Positions 29,126 to 36,423 of a DNA stretch of 64,000 nucleotides are shown here, in pieces. Numbering within the stretch: the stretch's first letter is position 1; each line of letters starts with the position of its first letter. Position numbers and translations under genes: made by a program. The notes under the pieces were generated by a model. The model searched no databases, had not been told where the DNA came from, and worked only from the letters and a program-made list of their open reading frames with translations. Source of the DNA: Candidatus Kuenenia stuttgartensis. Lineage in GTDB: Bacteria; Planctomycetota; Planctomycetia; Gemmatales; Gemmataceae. Location: the NCBI GenBank assembly GCA_945875585.1, contig CAMCLK010000008.1, positions 48,040 through 112,039 on the forward strand. The letters run 5' to 3'.

Positions 29126-30919
29126 TCAAGCTCTGGGTAAAAGTCCCAGCTTGCGTGCCCGGATGCCCAATGTTTCGCGATGAATACCTAATAACTCTGC
29201 GGCGCGGGACAAATTGTTTCCCGTCCGCCCCAATGCCAATGTCATCATCCTTTTTTCTGCTTCCTCAAGGTTAAGTGAATCGTCGCTTGAACGCACAGTG
29301 GTAGTTGCCATAGGCAGGTGCTCGGGCACTATCTCGTCGCCATCAGCCAAATGAAATCCAGCTTCAATTACCGATCTCAGCTGCCGAACATTGCCCGGCC
29401 ATGAATACGCTTCAAGTGCCAATAAAGCCCTTGGCGATAACCGCACAACCCGATGGCAAGACAAAGCAAGACGATCAAGAAAATGCTGTGCCAGCAGTCG
29501 AATATCGCCAACGCGATTTCTCAAAAGCGGAGCCTCAATAACCACCGGCGCAATGCGGTAGTAAAGGTCTTCACGAAATCGGCCTGCCGCTATCTCCACT
29601 TCCAGATTGCGATTGGTAGCGGCAATCAAGCGAACATCCACACGAAGTTCACGCCCTTTCATGGGGCGAATCACACCACTTTCGAGGGCTCTCAGCAGCT
29701 TGGCTTGGCAATCCAGCGGAAGCTCACCTACTTCATCTAGAAAAAGAGTCCCTTCATGAGCCTGTTGAAAATAGCCTGCATGTCGGGAATCCGCGCCTGT
29801 AAATGCACCTTTTTCATGTCCAAACAAGTCGCTTTCGGCCCGCATATGATCGATGGATGCACAATTCACAGCAATCAGTGGGGCCAACCCCCTCGGACCT
29901 AAGCGGTGAATGGCAGCAGCAATCAACTCCTTGCCGGTTCCGCTTTCGCCACGCACCAAAACAGCCAAACCACTGACCGCTACCTTCTCGATCTTCCGTT
30001 TCAATTCCTTAATGGCCGGGCTTGTTCCGACCAATTGGTCGGTTACCCCCGATCGGGCGCGTAAGCGTTCCAAAGCCGCCGCAAGGGCTGAACGATCCCT
30101 ATGGTTACTCAACCAGTGCGATGCCATTTGGGCGACTATCTGGGCAAAGTGTGTCTCGCGTTCGAGAAATTTATCTTGCTGACGGTACAGGTGAACCACC
30201 CCCAAAGTACGTGGTTGGGGACCACGGCTATCAATCAACGGAACACCAAGGCTGTCGTGAACACGCCTGAGACTTTCGCTGATATCGCCTTCCGTTCCAA
30301 CAGATGCCTGCCAGACAGGTTTCAGTTCCGTGAGTACCCGACGGTTCAACTCACGGCTTAAAAAACTGTTCCCAGCGAGGTTTTCGGGATATTGAGCTCG
30401 AACACGCAATTCTTCAGCTTCATTTCCCAGAAAACCTGTCCATGTGGCACGGCAATGCTTATGAAGAACATGCAGCGTGAGTTCTACCATCGATTCCGCA
30501 TCGGTGATCAATTCGAGCCGGTCAAGATATTCAACCAGACCTGCCAAAGCCTCCGCTTTCGTCCGCGATGAACCTCCAGGTCCGGTTTCAATTTCGAGCA
30601 GAACCGACGTGGTTCCAAGGGTAAGGGTGTGGCGCGCTCCAAGCACCATCTCGCCTGTCAGCTGCAAGCCATCCACCAAAATAGGGTTGGTTGTGCTCAG
30701 GTTGTGCAGAACCCACTCATCGCCTCTGGGTGAGATCTCCGCATGGCGACGGCTGACTTGATCATCGACAAACACCAAATCACTATCTGGATGACGGCCA
30801 AGGCGAATGATCTGGGAGGTTTGACACTCTAACCTCTCGGGCCGCATGCCTGAATTCCTGCCATGGCAGAGCAGGCGACGCATGGGGTTTCCGAGATTTT
30901 TATCAGCCGATAGTTCCAC
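29126..30919 (-). CDS. FHA/GAF sigma-54-dependent transcription regulator
   Basis: An enhancer-binding protein that activates sigma-54 RNA polymerase. Order: FHA domain near residues 20-105 (IIRLGRHPDSDLVF, VSRRHAEI), which binds phosphothreonine; a GAF-like sensor (~110-275); the AAA+ domain with Walker A GESGTGKE, the sigma-54 contact loop GAFTGA and Walker B GTLFLDEVGELP; and a Fis-type helix-turn-helix (LSRAAELLGIHRETLGIRAR). The start is unsure: GTG at 30919 follows GGGAGG by nine bases, TTG/GTG at 30928/30925 and ATG at 30883 are possible. The FHA domain suggests input from Ser/Thr kinases such as the one at 38035. Targets unknown. Confidence 0.93.
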   Translation of the reverse strand: MELSADKNLGNPMRRLLCHGRNSGMRPERLECQTSQIIRLGRHPDSDLVFVDDQVSRRHAEISPRGDEWVLHNLSTTNPILVDGLQLTGEMVLGARHTLTLGTTSVLLEIETGPGGSSRTKAEALAGLVEYLDRLELITDAESMVELTLHVLHKHCRATWTGFLGNEAEELRVRAQYPENLAGNSFLSRELNRRVLTELKPVWQASVGTEGDISESLRRVHDSLGVPLIDSRGPQPRTLGVVHLYRQQDKFLERETHFAQIVAQMASHWLSNHRDRSALAAALERLRARSGVTDQLVGTSPAIKELKRKIEKVAVSGLAVLVRGESGTGKELIAAAIHRLGPRGLAPLIAVNCASIDHMRAESDLFGHEKGAFTGADSRHAGYFQQAHEGTLFLDEVGELPLDCQAKLLRALESGVIRPMKGRELRVDVRLIAATNRNLEVEIAAGRFREDLYYRIAPVVIEAPLLRNRVGDIRLLAQHFLDRLALSCHRVVRLSPRALLALEAYSWPGNVRQLRSVIEAGFHLADGDEIVPEHLPMATTTVRSSDDSLNLEEAEKRMMTLALGRTGNNLSRAAELLGIHRETLGIRARKLGLLPRA

Positions 30920-30973
30920 AAGCACCAACCTCCCTCGACCGCAGCGATGGTAGCCGTTAAGATCCTACACCAA

Positions 30974-31044
30974 GGCCCCTTAGCCAAGCGGTAAGGCCGC
31001 GGATTGCAAATCCGCTACCCCCGGTTCGAATCCGGGAGGGGCCT
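30974..31044 (+). tRNA. tRNA-Cys (GCA)
   Basis: A full cloverleaf can be folded: acceptor GGCCCCT with AGGGGCC, anticodon stem GCGGA/TCCGC with loop TTGCAAA (anticodon GCA at 31006-31008), T arm CCCGG-TTCGAAT-CCGGG, and discriminator T, the base expected for cysteine tRNAs. CCA is not encoded. It is followed by CTCTTTTTATTC, which can act as a terminator tail. Confidence 0.95.
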
Positions 31045-31157
31045 CTTTTTATTCTTCAAGCACCAAGTCGTGCCATCTTCAGACTTCGAATCATCAGATT
31101 CGTCTCCGTTTCATTTTTCTTCTCACCCTCTCTGCCCGCAAACATCCCTCGAACCGC

Positions 31158-31208
31158 TTTATCCAATTCTGTTGGATAAATGAAAATTGATAATCGATCG
31201 AATTTTCA
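31158..31208. repeat. two abutting inverted repeats upstream of the DUF1559 gene
   Basis: TTTATCCAA-ttctg-TTGGATAAA (31158-31180) is directly followed by TGAAAATT-N12-AATTTTCA (31181-31208). Both are perfect. They sit about 90-140 bases before the ATG in an AT-rich leader and could be operators or RNA stems. A third, smaller dyad AGACTC-acg-GAGTCT is at 31246-31260. Confidence 0.5.
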
Positions 31209-31295
31209 TCAATCACCATGCTGGACACTTTAATTTCAGCCGATTAGACTCACGGAGTCTCATACTTTTTATCATATCTTCACGGAGTTTGAGTC

Positions 31296-32195
31296 ATGCC
31301 TCTCCCTCTTAAGGGACCAGGGCATCGATCTAGGGGTGCGTTTACCCTGATCGAACTGCTTGTGGTCATTGCCATTATTGCCGTTCTTATCGGCCTGCTG
31401 GTTCCCGCCGTCCAGAAGGTCCGGGAAGCAGCCAACCGCATGCAATGCGCGAACAATTTAAAACAGATGGGCATTGCCTTCCAAAGCCACCACGACAGCG
31501 TTGGGCGCCTTCCAAGCGGTGGTAATGGCTGGACAGATCCACCCACTTTTATTGGTGTTGGCAGCCCTGCCACCGGTTCGAGCCAACTGAGCGGCTGGGG
31601 CTTTCAGATCCTTCCTTATCTTGAACAAGACGCTGTATGGAAAGGCGGCGGAGGCACCACAGTAGCCTTGTGCCAGCAGAATGCCATTTCCGCAGTCATT
31701 AAAACCTACTTCTGCCCTAGCCGTCGTGCTCCAGCAGCCTTGCCTGCACAAGGTAACTGGTACACCCCAGCCGGAACTTTTGGCCATGGTCCAACAGACT
31801 ATGCCACCAGTTGCGGCACGGGCAACGACGGGGTGGTGTGCTACGGCCCGTCAGGCCGCAAAATCAGCGACATTACAGATGGGACCAGCAACACGATGGT
31901 GCTGGGCGATAAGCGTATGGATCTGGCCAACGTGGGTGGCTACCAAAGCGACGATAACGAAGGATACTCTTCGGGGTGGGACTGGGATGTTGTCCGCCCT
32001 TCGAACGTGGTTCCCTTGGCTGACCGCAAATCCGGAGTCAACAGTGGCGAAAATCGTTTTGGTAGCAGCCACTCCAGCGGATTGAATGTTGCCATGGCAG
32101 ATGGTTCCACTCGCTTTGTGACCTTCTCCGTCTCCCAAGCAGCTTTCCAAGCTATTGGGACATGCAATGGGGGCGAAGTGGCCAATCTGCCCTGA
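31296..32195 (+). CDS. DUF1559 protein with type IV pilin-like N-terminus
   Basis: A 299-residue planctomycete-type pseudopilin. The N-terminus has the prepilin peptidase site GAFTLIELLVVIAIIAVLIG with a long hydrophobic helix, then PAVQKVREAANRMQCANNLK, the DUF1559 signature, and the C-terminal box SSHSSGLNVAMADGSTRFVT. The protein should be cleaved and methylated at Phe of G-FTLIE and placed in the membrane or a surface fibre. CACGGAGTTTGAGTC precedes the ATG. Planctomycetes carry many such genes; individual roles are unknown. The leader contains tandem inverted repeats, and a hairpin separates it from the next gene. Confidence 0.95.
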   Translation: MPLPLKGPGHRSRGAFTLIELLVVIAIIAVLIGLLVPAVQKVREAANRMQCANNLKQMGIAFQSHHDSVGRLPSGGNGWTDPPTFIGVGSPATGSSQLSGWGFQILPYLEQDAVWKGGGGTTVALCQQNAISAVIKTYFCPSRRAPAALPAQGNWYTPAGTFGHGPTDYATSCGTGNDGVVCYGPSGRKISDITDGTSNTMVLGDKRMDLANVGGYQSDDNEGYSSGWDWDVVRPSNVVPLADRKSGVNSGENRFGSSHSSGLNVAMADGSTRFVTFSVSQAAFQAIGTCNGGEVANLP

Positions 32196-32228
32196 TTGGT
32201 TGACATCGCCACTGTTTCATTTCCTTCA

Positions 32229-32258
32229 AGAGGCTCCCGAATTGCCACGGGAGCCTCT
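32229..32258 (+). repeat. 11-bp hairpin between the DUF1559 and lipoprotein genes
   Basis: AGAGGCTCCCG (32229-32239) pairs perfectly with CGGGAGCCTCT (32248-32258) around an eight-base loop. There is no U tract. It stands 19 bases before the lipoprotein ATG, just upstream of its ribosome site, so it may end most transcripts or protect the 3' end of the DUF1559 mRNA. Confidence 0.7.
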
Positions 32259-32277
32259 CGCTTCAGGAGCATCATTC

Positions 32278-32655
32278 ATGCGATTCTGCTTGAGCTTATT
32301 CCTAGTACTGCCGCTGGCCTTCCTTGTCGGTTTAACTGGATGCGGGGCGCCCGAGGCCAAGCGCGTCAAGGTTTCCGGTACCATTACTATGGGCGGGAAA
32401 CCGATGACCGGACTGCCCCCGGGTGTGAGGCCCATGGTTCGATTCGAACCAGAAGGCAAAAACGATCCGGTGTTCGCCAAGGTCGAAGATGGCGGCGCGT
32501 TTTCAGTCAAAGTGATCCCTGGCAAATACAAAATCACAGGGTCTTCGGGAATGTTTCCTTTGGGAGCTCCCAAAGGATCTAAAGACAAAGATTTGGTTAT
32601 CTCAAAGGACATCCAGAGTGATATGTCCGATCTGACCATGGACTTGCAAAAATAA
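32278..32655 (+). CDS. small lipoprotein with carboxypeptidase-regulatory-like fold
   Basis: A 125-residue protein starting at the ATG at 32278, with AGGAG 10 bases upstream. The signal peptide ends in the lipobox GLTGC. The mature part has VSGTITMGGKPMTG and a closing FSVKVIPGKYKITGSS, the layout of the small transthyretin-like lipoproteins that commonly follow DUF1559 genes in planctomycetes. A longer frame back to 32155 overlaps the DUF1559 gene and is not used. Probably a cell-surface partner of the pilin-like protein; role unknown. Confidence 0.8.
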   Translation: MRFCLSLFLVLPLAFLVGLTGCGAPEAKRVKVSGTITMGGKPMTGLPPGVRPMVRFEPEGKNDPVFAKVEDGGAFSVKVIPGKYKITGSSGMFPLGAPKGSKDKDLVISKDIQSDMSDLTMDLQK

Positions 32656-32664
32656 TCTGGCGGG

Positions 32665-33426
32665 TTAACGCGACCTGCGAGTGGCCACAAGGGCGGCGAG
32701 ATAGCCTCCCTTGAAACCACCATCGATATTCACAACAGCAACGCCGGCGGAACAAGCATTGAGCATCGTCAACAGTGCAGCCATGCCCTGAAACGATGCG
32801 CCGTACCCAAGACTAGTTGGAACTGCAAATACCGGGCAGGCCACCAAACCGCCCACAACGCTAGGCAAGGCGCCGTCCATCCCTGCCACCACCACAACGG
32901 CATCAGCATCGGTCAGGCGGGGCAGCACAGCAATTAAACGATGCAAACCAGCGACGCCAACATCGGCAATAAGTTCCGCTGAGGTTCCCAACGCCTGCGC
33001 TGTCACTAGAGCTTCCCGGGCCACGGGAAGGTCACCGGTGCCTGCCGTCAAGATGACGACCCGCCCAACCGGTGAATTGGGCTGCCCGGCTGGCAACCAG
33101 AAGGTGCGGGCAACAGAATCGTGTTCGCCAAGTGGAAGAGCTTCCAGAAGAGGCCCGGCAGCATCGCTTGGAAGACGGGTTACAAGACAGTTCTGGCCGG
33201 CTGCATTGAGTCTGGTTGCGGTACCCACAATCCATTCCGCTGTTTTGCCCTGCCCCAAAATGACTTCGGGAAAGCCACAGCGTGCCTGGCGGGCAAGGTC
33301 GAGACGGGCGTAACCGAGTTCTGCCGTGTTACCACCCGATTCTACAAGCCCCAGTACAGCTGCAGCATCCAGCGTGCCGCTACGAAATTGCTCCAAAGCT
33401 TCCAACAACTGATGGCGGTCAATCAT
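32665..33426 (-). CDS. larB: LarB-like carboxylase (nickel-pincer cofactor biosynthesis)
   Basis: A 253-residue protein of the LarB/AIR carboxylase-like family: GYARLDLARQARCGFPEVIL, ILTAGTGDLPVAREALVTAQ, VVVAGMDGALPSVVGGLVAC and VPTSLGYGASFQG are typical. LarB carboxylates and hydrolyses nicotinic acid adenine dinucleotide to pyridinium-3,5-biscarboxylic acid mononucleotide, whose carboxyls LarE later converts to thiocarboxylates. No larC or larE is in the window. It is the last gene of the SAM-riboswitch operon, 27 bases after the desulfurase gene. Its place in a sulfur-transfer operon is suggestive, as this cofactor also carries thiocarboxylates. Confidence 0.9.
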   Translation of the reverse strand: MIDRHQLLEALEQFRSGTLDAAAVLGLVESGGNTAELGYARLDLARQARCGFPEVILGQGKTAEWIVGTATRLNAAGQNCLVTRLPSDAAGPLLEALPLGEHDSVARTFWLPAGQPNSPVGRVVILTAGTGDLPVAREALVTAQALGTSAELIADVGVAGLHRLIAVLPRLTDADAVVVVAGMDGALPSVVGGLVACPVFAVPTSLGYGASFQGMAALLTMLNACSAGVAVVNIDGGFKGGYLAALVATRRSR

Positions 33427-33453
33427 GGGCTATTACCGTTACAAAATGGGTTT

Positions 33454-34596
33454 TCATGCTGCAATTTCACGAATCGCACCCAGAAGAATGTCGATCTGCT
33501 CTTCGGTATTGAATGGACCTGGGCTGACTCGCAGCAACCCCTCGGGGTAGCTGCCCAAAGCCTTGTGAACATAGGGGGCACAATGAAGACCTGGCCTCAC
33601 CGCAATATCAAATGCCTGATCGAGAATCCCGCCAAGTTCGGTTGCGGGCAATGTTTCAAGACGAAAAGGGATTGTGGCCACACGACGGGTCCAGTCGTCG
33701 ATACCAAAGACTTCAACGCCCGGAATACCACGAAGGCCAGCAACAAGCCTCTGGGACAATGCGACCTCATGATGGTGGATTTTATCGACACCGAATTCGG
33801 TGAGCCATTTCAAGCCGGCGGACAATCCAGCAGCGCCCAGCACATTTGGGGTGCCGCCTTCCAAATAGTAAGGCATCAGCGTCGGCTGGGTCTCACTGGA
33901 AGAATCGCCTCCCGTGCCTCCCTCGCGCCATGGACGCAGGTTGATGCCGGGCGCCACATAAAGAGATCCGGTACCTACAGGACCGAATAATCCTTTGTGG
34001 CCTGCCAATGCCAAAAGGTCGATATTTGCAGCGGCAACATTGATTGGAAGCACCCCCGCGGTCTGTGCGGCATCCACAAGAAAGGTTGCGCCACGTGAAC
34101 GAGCCAGCGCACCAATGGCTGGAATTGGCTGCACCGTACCCAAGACATTGCTGGCGTGGGTAAGTGCTACTAATTTGGTTGGCCGTTCCAAAGCCTTTTC
34201 AAGATCCTCGAGCCTCAGAGTACCGTCACGGTCGGCTTCGATCCGGGTCAGGCTGATAAGCCCAGCTTTTTCCATCGCGCGCAGCGGCCGACTGATGGAA
34301 TTATGTTCCAAGTTCGTTGTAATTACGTGATCGCCTTGAGCAACAAGGCCCTTGATTGCAATGTTCAGCGCATCGGTACAATTCAGAGTGAGGATCCACC
34401 GTTCGGGCGACGATCCACCAAAAAACTGATTCAGCCGGTGCCGGGTGTCATCAAGCACCCTTTCGGCAGCCAACGACATGCGGTGGCCAGCGCGCCCGGG
34501 GTTTGCCATTTCGGATCGTGCAAAATGATCCAACGCCCTGTAAACCACCTCGGGCTTGGGGTGGGTGGTTGCCGCATTGTCGAGGTAGATCGTCAT
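33454..34596 (-). CDS. cysteine desulfurase-like class V aminotransferase
   Basis: A 380-residue PLP enzyme of the NifS/IscS/SufS (Csd) type, expected to take sulfur from cysteine as a persulfide. It opens IYLDNAATTHPKPEVVYRAL; the PLP lysine is Lys201 in LALAGHKGLFGP, and RPGLHCAPYVHKALG holds the candidate persulfide Cys339, in the tight-loop form of SufS/CsdA. The start is the ATG at 34596, 25 bases after the ThiF-like gene. It most likely supplies sulfur to the carrier encoded at 36113, since no rhodanese domain is fused to the ThiF-like protein. Confidence 0.93.
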   Translation of the reverse strand: MTIYLDNAATTHPKPEVVYRALDHFARSEMANPGRAGHRMSLAAERVLDDTRHRLNQFFGGSSPERWILTLNCTDALNIAIKGLVAQGDHVITTNLEHNSISRPLRAMEKAGLISLTRIEADRDGTLRLEDLEKALERPTKLVALTHASNVLGTVQPIPAIGALARSRGATFLVDAAQTAGVLPINVAAANIDLLALAGHKGLFGPVGTGSLYVAPGINLRPWREGGTGGDSSSETQPTLMPYYLEGGTPNVLGAAGLSAGLKWLTEFGVDKIHHHEVALSQRLVAGLRGIPGVEVFGIDDWTRRVATIPFRLETLPATELGGILDQAFDIAVRPGLHCAPYVHKALGSYPEGLLRVSPGPFNTEEQIDILLGAIREIAA

Positions 34597-34621
34597 GTGA
34601 AAGTAGGATCGTCAGGAATGG

Positions 34622-35665
34622 TCAGTGCCCGATGTATCGGGCGTAAAGTGCCAAGGCCCGATCTTCCTCGGGTGTACCCTTAATGATAGCGCGGCCATCA
34701 GGGAACACGGTGAATTCGCAGTCGTCGGCACTGAATCTCAGCAAGAATCTGGTCAGGTGCACTTCGGTCTGACCACGGATAGTGGTGGCGAGTGATGCCA
34801 AGTCCAGCTGGGCTGGAGTTGCTGGAACCACTTGAACGGCATTCCTGCCGCATAGACTGGTGGTCTGAACACCTTGATTACCTTCCAGCCACTCAAAATT
34901 TCTTTGTTTGCAGCAAGGGCAGTCACGCACTTCCAGCAAGCGGGAGATTTTGATCTTCCGGAGAACGTTGTCCCAGCAATCCACGTAGGCAAGATCACGG
35001 TTGATGGCTTCAGGCTTTCCACCGAGGATTTTCATGGCTTCAGTGGCCTGAAAACTGGCAATGATGGAAATGATGGGGCCCAAGACCCCGGCGGTATCGC
35101 AGGTAGCCGCCTCACCCGGGCCGGGAGCAGCCTCGAACACGCATCGCAGGCAGGGGGTCTTGCCGGGGATGATGGTCATGGTCTGGCCATGGCTACCAAT
35201 GCATCCGCCATGAACCCACGGCTTGTTGTCGCGAACGCAGATATCATTGATAAGATAACGAATCTCAAAATTGTCGGAACCGTCGAGAATCATGTCCACG
35301 TCAGCGGAAAGAGCGCCAATATTAGATCGGTCGATGTGAGCCACAACCGGCTCGATCACCACTTCGGAATTGATTGCGCGCAGCTTGATAGCGGCGGCTT
35401 CCGCCTTGGGAAGGTGAGATGCCACATCGGCCTCATCGAACAAAACCTGACGCTGCAGGTTGCTCGATTCAACAAAGTCACGGTCCACCAAACGGACAAA
35501 ACCAATACCAGCTCTCACAAGCGTATTGGCTAATACCGTGCCAAGGGCGCCAACGCCGCACAACAACACGCGCGAGGCCAAAAGCTTTTCCTGCCCGGCA
35601 CGGCCGAGCTCGCCAAAGCGCATCTGCCTGCTGTACCGTTCAAGCCTGTCTGAAGATCCGGTCAT
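34622..35665 (-). CDS. ThiF/MoeB-type sulfur-carrier adenylyltransferase
   Basis: A 347-residue E1-like enzyme that adenylates the C-terminal glycine of a ubiquitin-like sulfur carrier. It shows RYSRQMRFGELGRAGQEKLL, the nucleotide loop VLLCGVGALGTVLANTLVRA, DRDFVESSNLQRQVLF, zinc cysteines in CLRCVFE and CPCCKQ, and a conserved Cys in EAATCDTAGVLGP. The C-terminal ~80 residues (from about 265) form a small domain (RFSADDCEFTVFPDGRAIIK) and not a rhodanese. The ATG overlaps the stop of the preceding gene by four bases. Its partner is most probably the MoaD/ThiS-like protein two genes upstream. Confidence 0.94.
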   Translation of the reverse strand: MTGSSDRLERYSRQMRFGELGRAGQEKLLASRVLLCGVGALGTVLANTLVRAGIGFVRLVDRDFVESSNLQRQVLFDEADVASHLPKAEAAAIKLRAINSEVVIEPVVAHIDRSNIGALSADVDMILDGSDNFEIRYLINDICVRDNKPWVHGGCIGSHGQTMTIIPGKTPCLRCVFEAAPGPGEAATCDTAGVLGPIISIIASFQATEAMKILGGKPEAINRDLAYVDCWDNVLRKIKISRLLEVRDCPCCKQRNFEWLEGNQGVQTTSLCGRNAVQVVPATPAQLDLASLATTIRGQTEVHLTRFLLRFSADDCEFTVFPDGRAIIKGTPEEDRALALYARYIGH

Positions 35666-36099
35666 TCCGCCCCTCCGGAGCTGATCGACTCCGCAAAATA
35701 ATCCACGAATTCCGCCATGCCTGCCGGCCAGTCGGGCCCGCTGACGTGGCCACGCAGCGTTTTGAGATCTTCAAGAACCCGAGCGCGTCGAGTCGGATCG
35801 AGGCGGGTCAAAACGGTGAGAATACGATCAATGACAGCGTCTGCCGCATCCGGATGGACCAGATCGTCTTCTGAACCGCTGAGAAATACAACCGATTCAA
35901 GTACCGCTATCAACATGGGGTCGATACCGAGATCCTCTGGGATCTCCGGCAAGGAAGCCATGCCTTCCGGTTCGTTGAATTCCTTGTCTCCACCGTCCCC
36001 CTCATCTTCATCTTCGTCGTGCTGATGACGATTAATGGGAACGGACTTGTGAGCCTTGTTGTCGTCGGGGTGGTTGCCGCCTGATTTCTTGCCGCCCAT
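35662..36099 (-). CDS. hypothetical protein in the sulfur-carrier operon
   Basis: A 145-residue protein starting at the ATG at 36099, with GGGGAGG six bases upstream; a longer frame overlaps the sulfur-carrier gene and is not used. The first ~55 residues are charged and disordered (MGGKKSGGNHPDDN, then RHQHDEDEDEGDGGDKEF). The rest looks helical (VLESVVFLSGSEDDLVHPD, AVIDRILTVLTRLDPTRRAR, GMAEFVDYFAESISSG). No family recognised. It lies 13 bases after the carrier gene and overlaps the ThiF-like gene by four bases, so it probably works with them. Confidence 0.8.
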   Translation of the reverse strand: MGGKKSGGNHPDDNKAHKSVPINRHQHDEDEDEGDGGDKEFNEPEGMASLPEIPEDLGIDPMLIAVLESVVFLSGSEDDLVHPDAADAVIDRILTVLTRLDPTRRARVLEDLKTLRGHVSGPDWPAGMAEFVDYFAESISSGGAE

Positions 36100-36112
36100 T
36101 GGCGACCTCCCC

Positions 36113-36388
36113 TCAACCCCCGCCAACGGCGGGAATAATGGCCAGATTGTCGCCGGTCTTCAGGGCCGTCGCAAAGCGATCGTCCAGATAGCGGATATCT
36201 TCATCGTTAAGATAAACGTTGACAAATGGCCGCAAGGCGCCGTTCAGGTAAAGGCGCGCCTGCAAACCGGGTTCCGCCAGAACAAGGGCTTCAAGCGCCT
36301 TTTCAACGGTCTCTGCTTCGACAGACACCACATCACGGCCACCCGCATGGGGCCTCAAAGGCGGTGGAATTTGAATTGCTACCATCAT
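36113..36388 (-). CDS. MoaD/ThiS-family sulfur carrier
   Basis: A 91-residue ubiquitin-fold protein: VEKALEALVLAEPGLQARLY, RPFVNVYLNDEDIRYLDD and the C-terminus LAIIPAVGGG, with an exposed terminal Gly-Gly ready for adenylation and thiocarboxylate formation, without need of trimming. The sequence is closer to CysO/HcyS-like and MoaD-like carriers than to ThiS. No other molybdopterin or thiamine genes are nearby; instead it follows a threonine-synthase-like gene by 35 bases. In M. tuberculosis the comparable CysO donates sulfur to the PLP enzyme CysM. The sulfur acceptor here is inferred. Confidence 0.92.
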   Translation of the reverse strand: MMVAIQIPPPLRPHAGGRDVVSVEAETVEKALEALVLAEPGLQARLYLNGALRPFVNVYLNDEDIRYLDDRFATALKTGDNLAIIPAVGGG

Positions 36389-36423
36389 GGTCGTTTGTCC
36401 TTAAATCCACTCAAAATTACGGC

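Noticed and set aside
36113..36388. Assignment of the carrier gene to molybdopterin or thiamine synthesis
   Set aside because: No moaE, moaA/C, thiG or other pathway genes are nearby; the neighbours and the SAM riboswitch point to amino-acid sulfur metabolism. It cannot be excluded that the carrier is shared.
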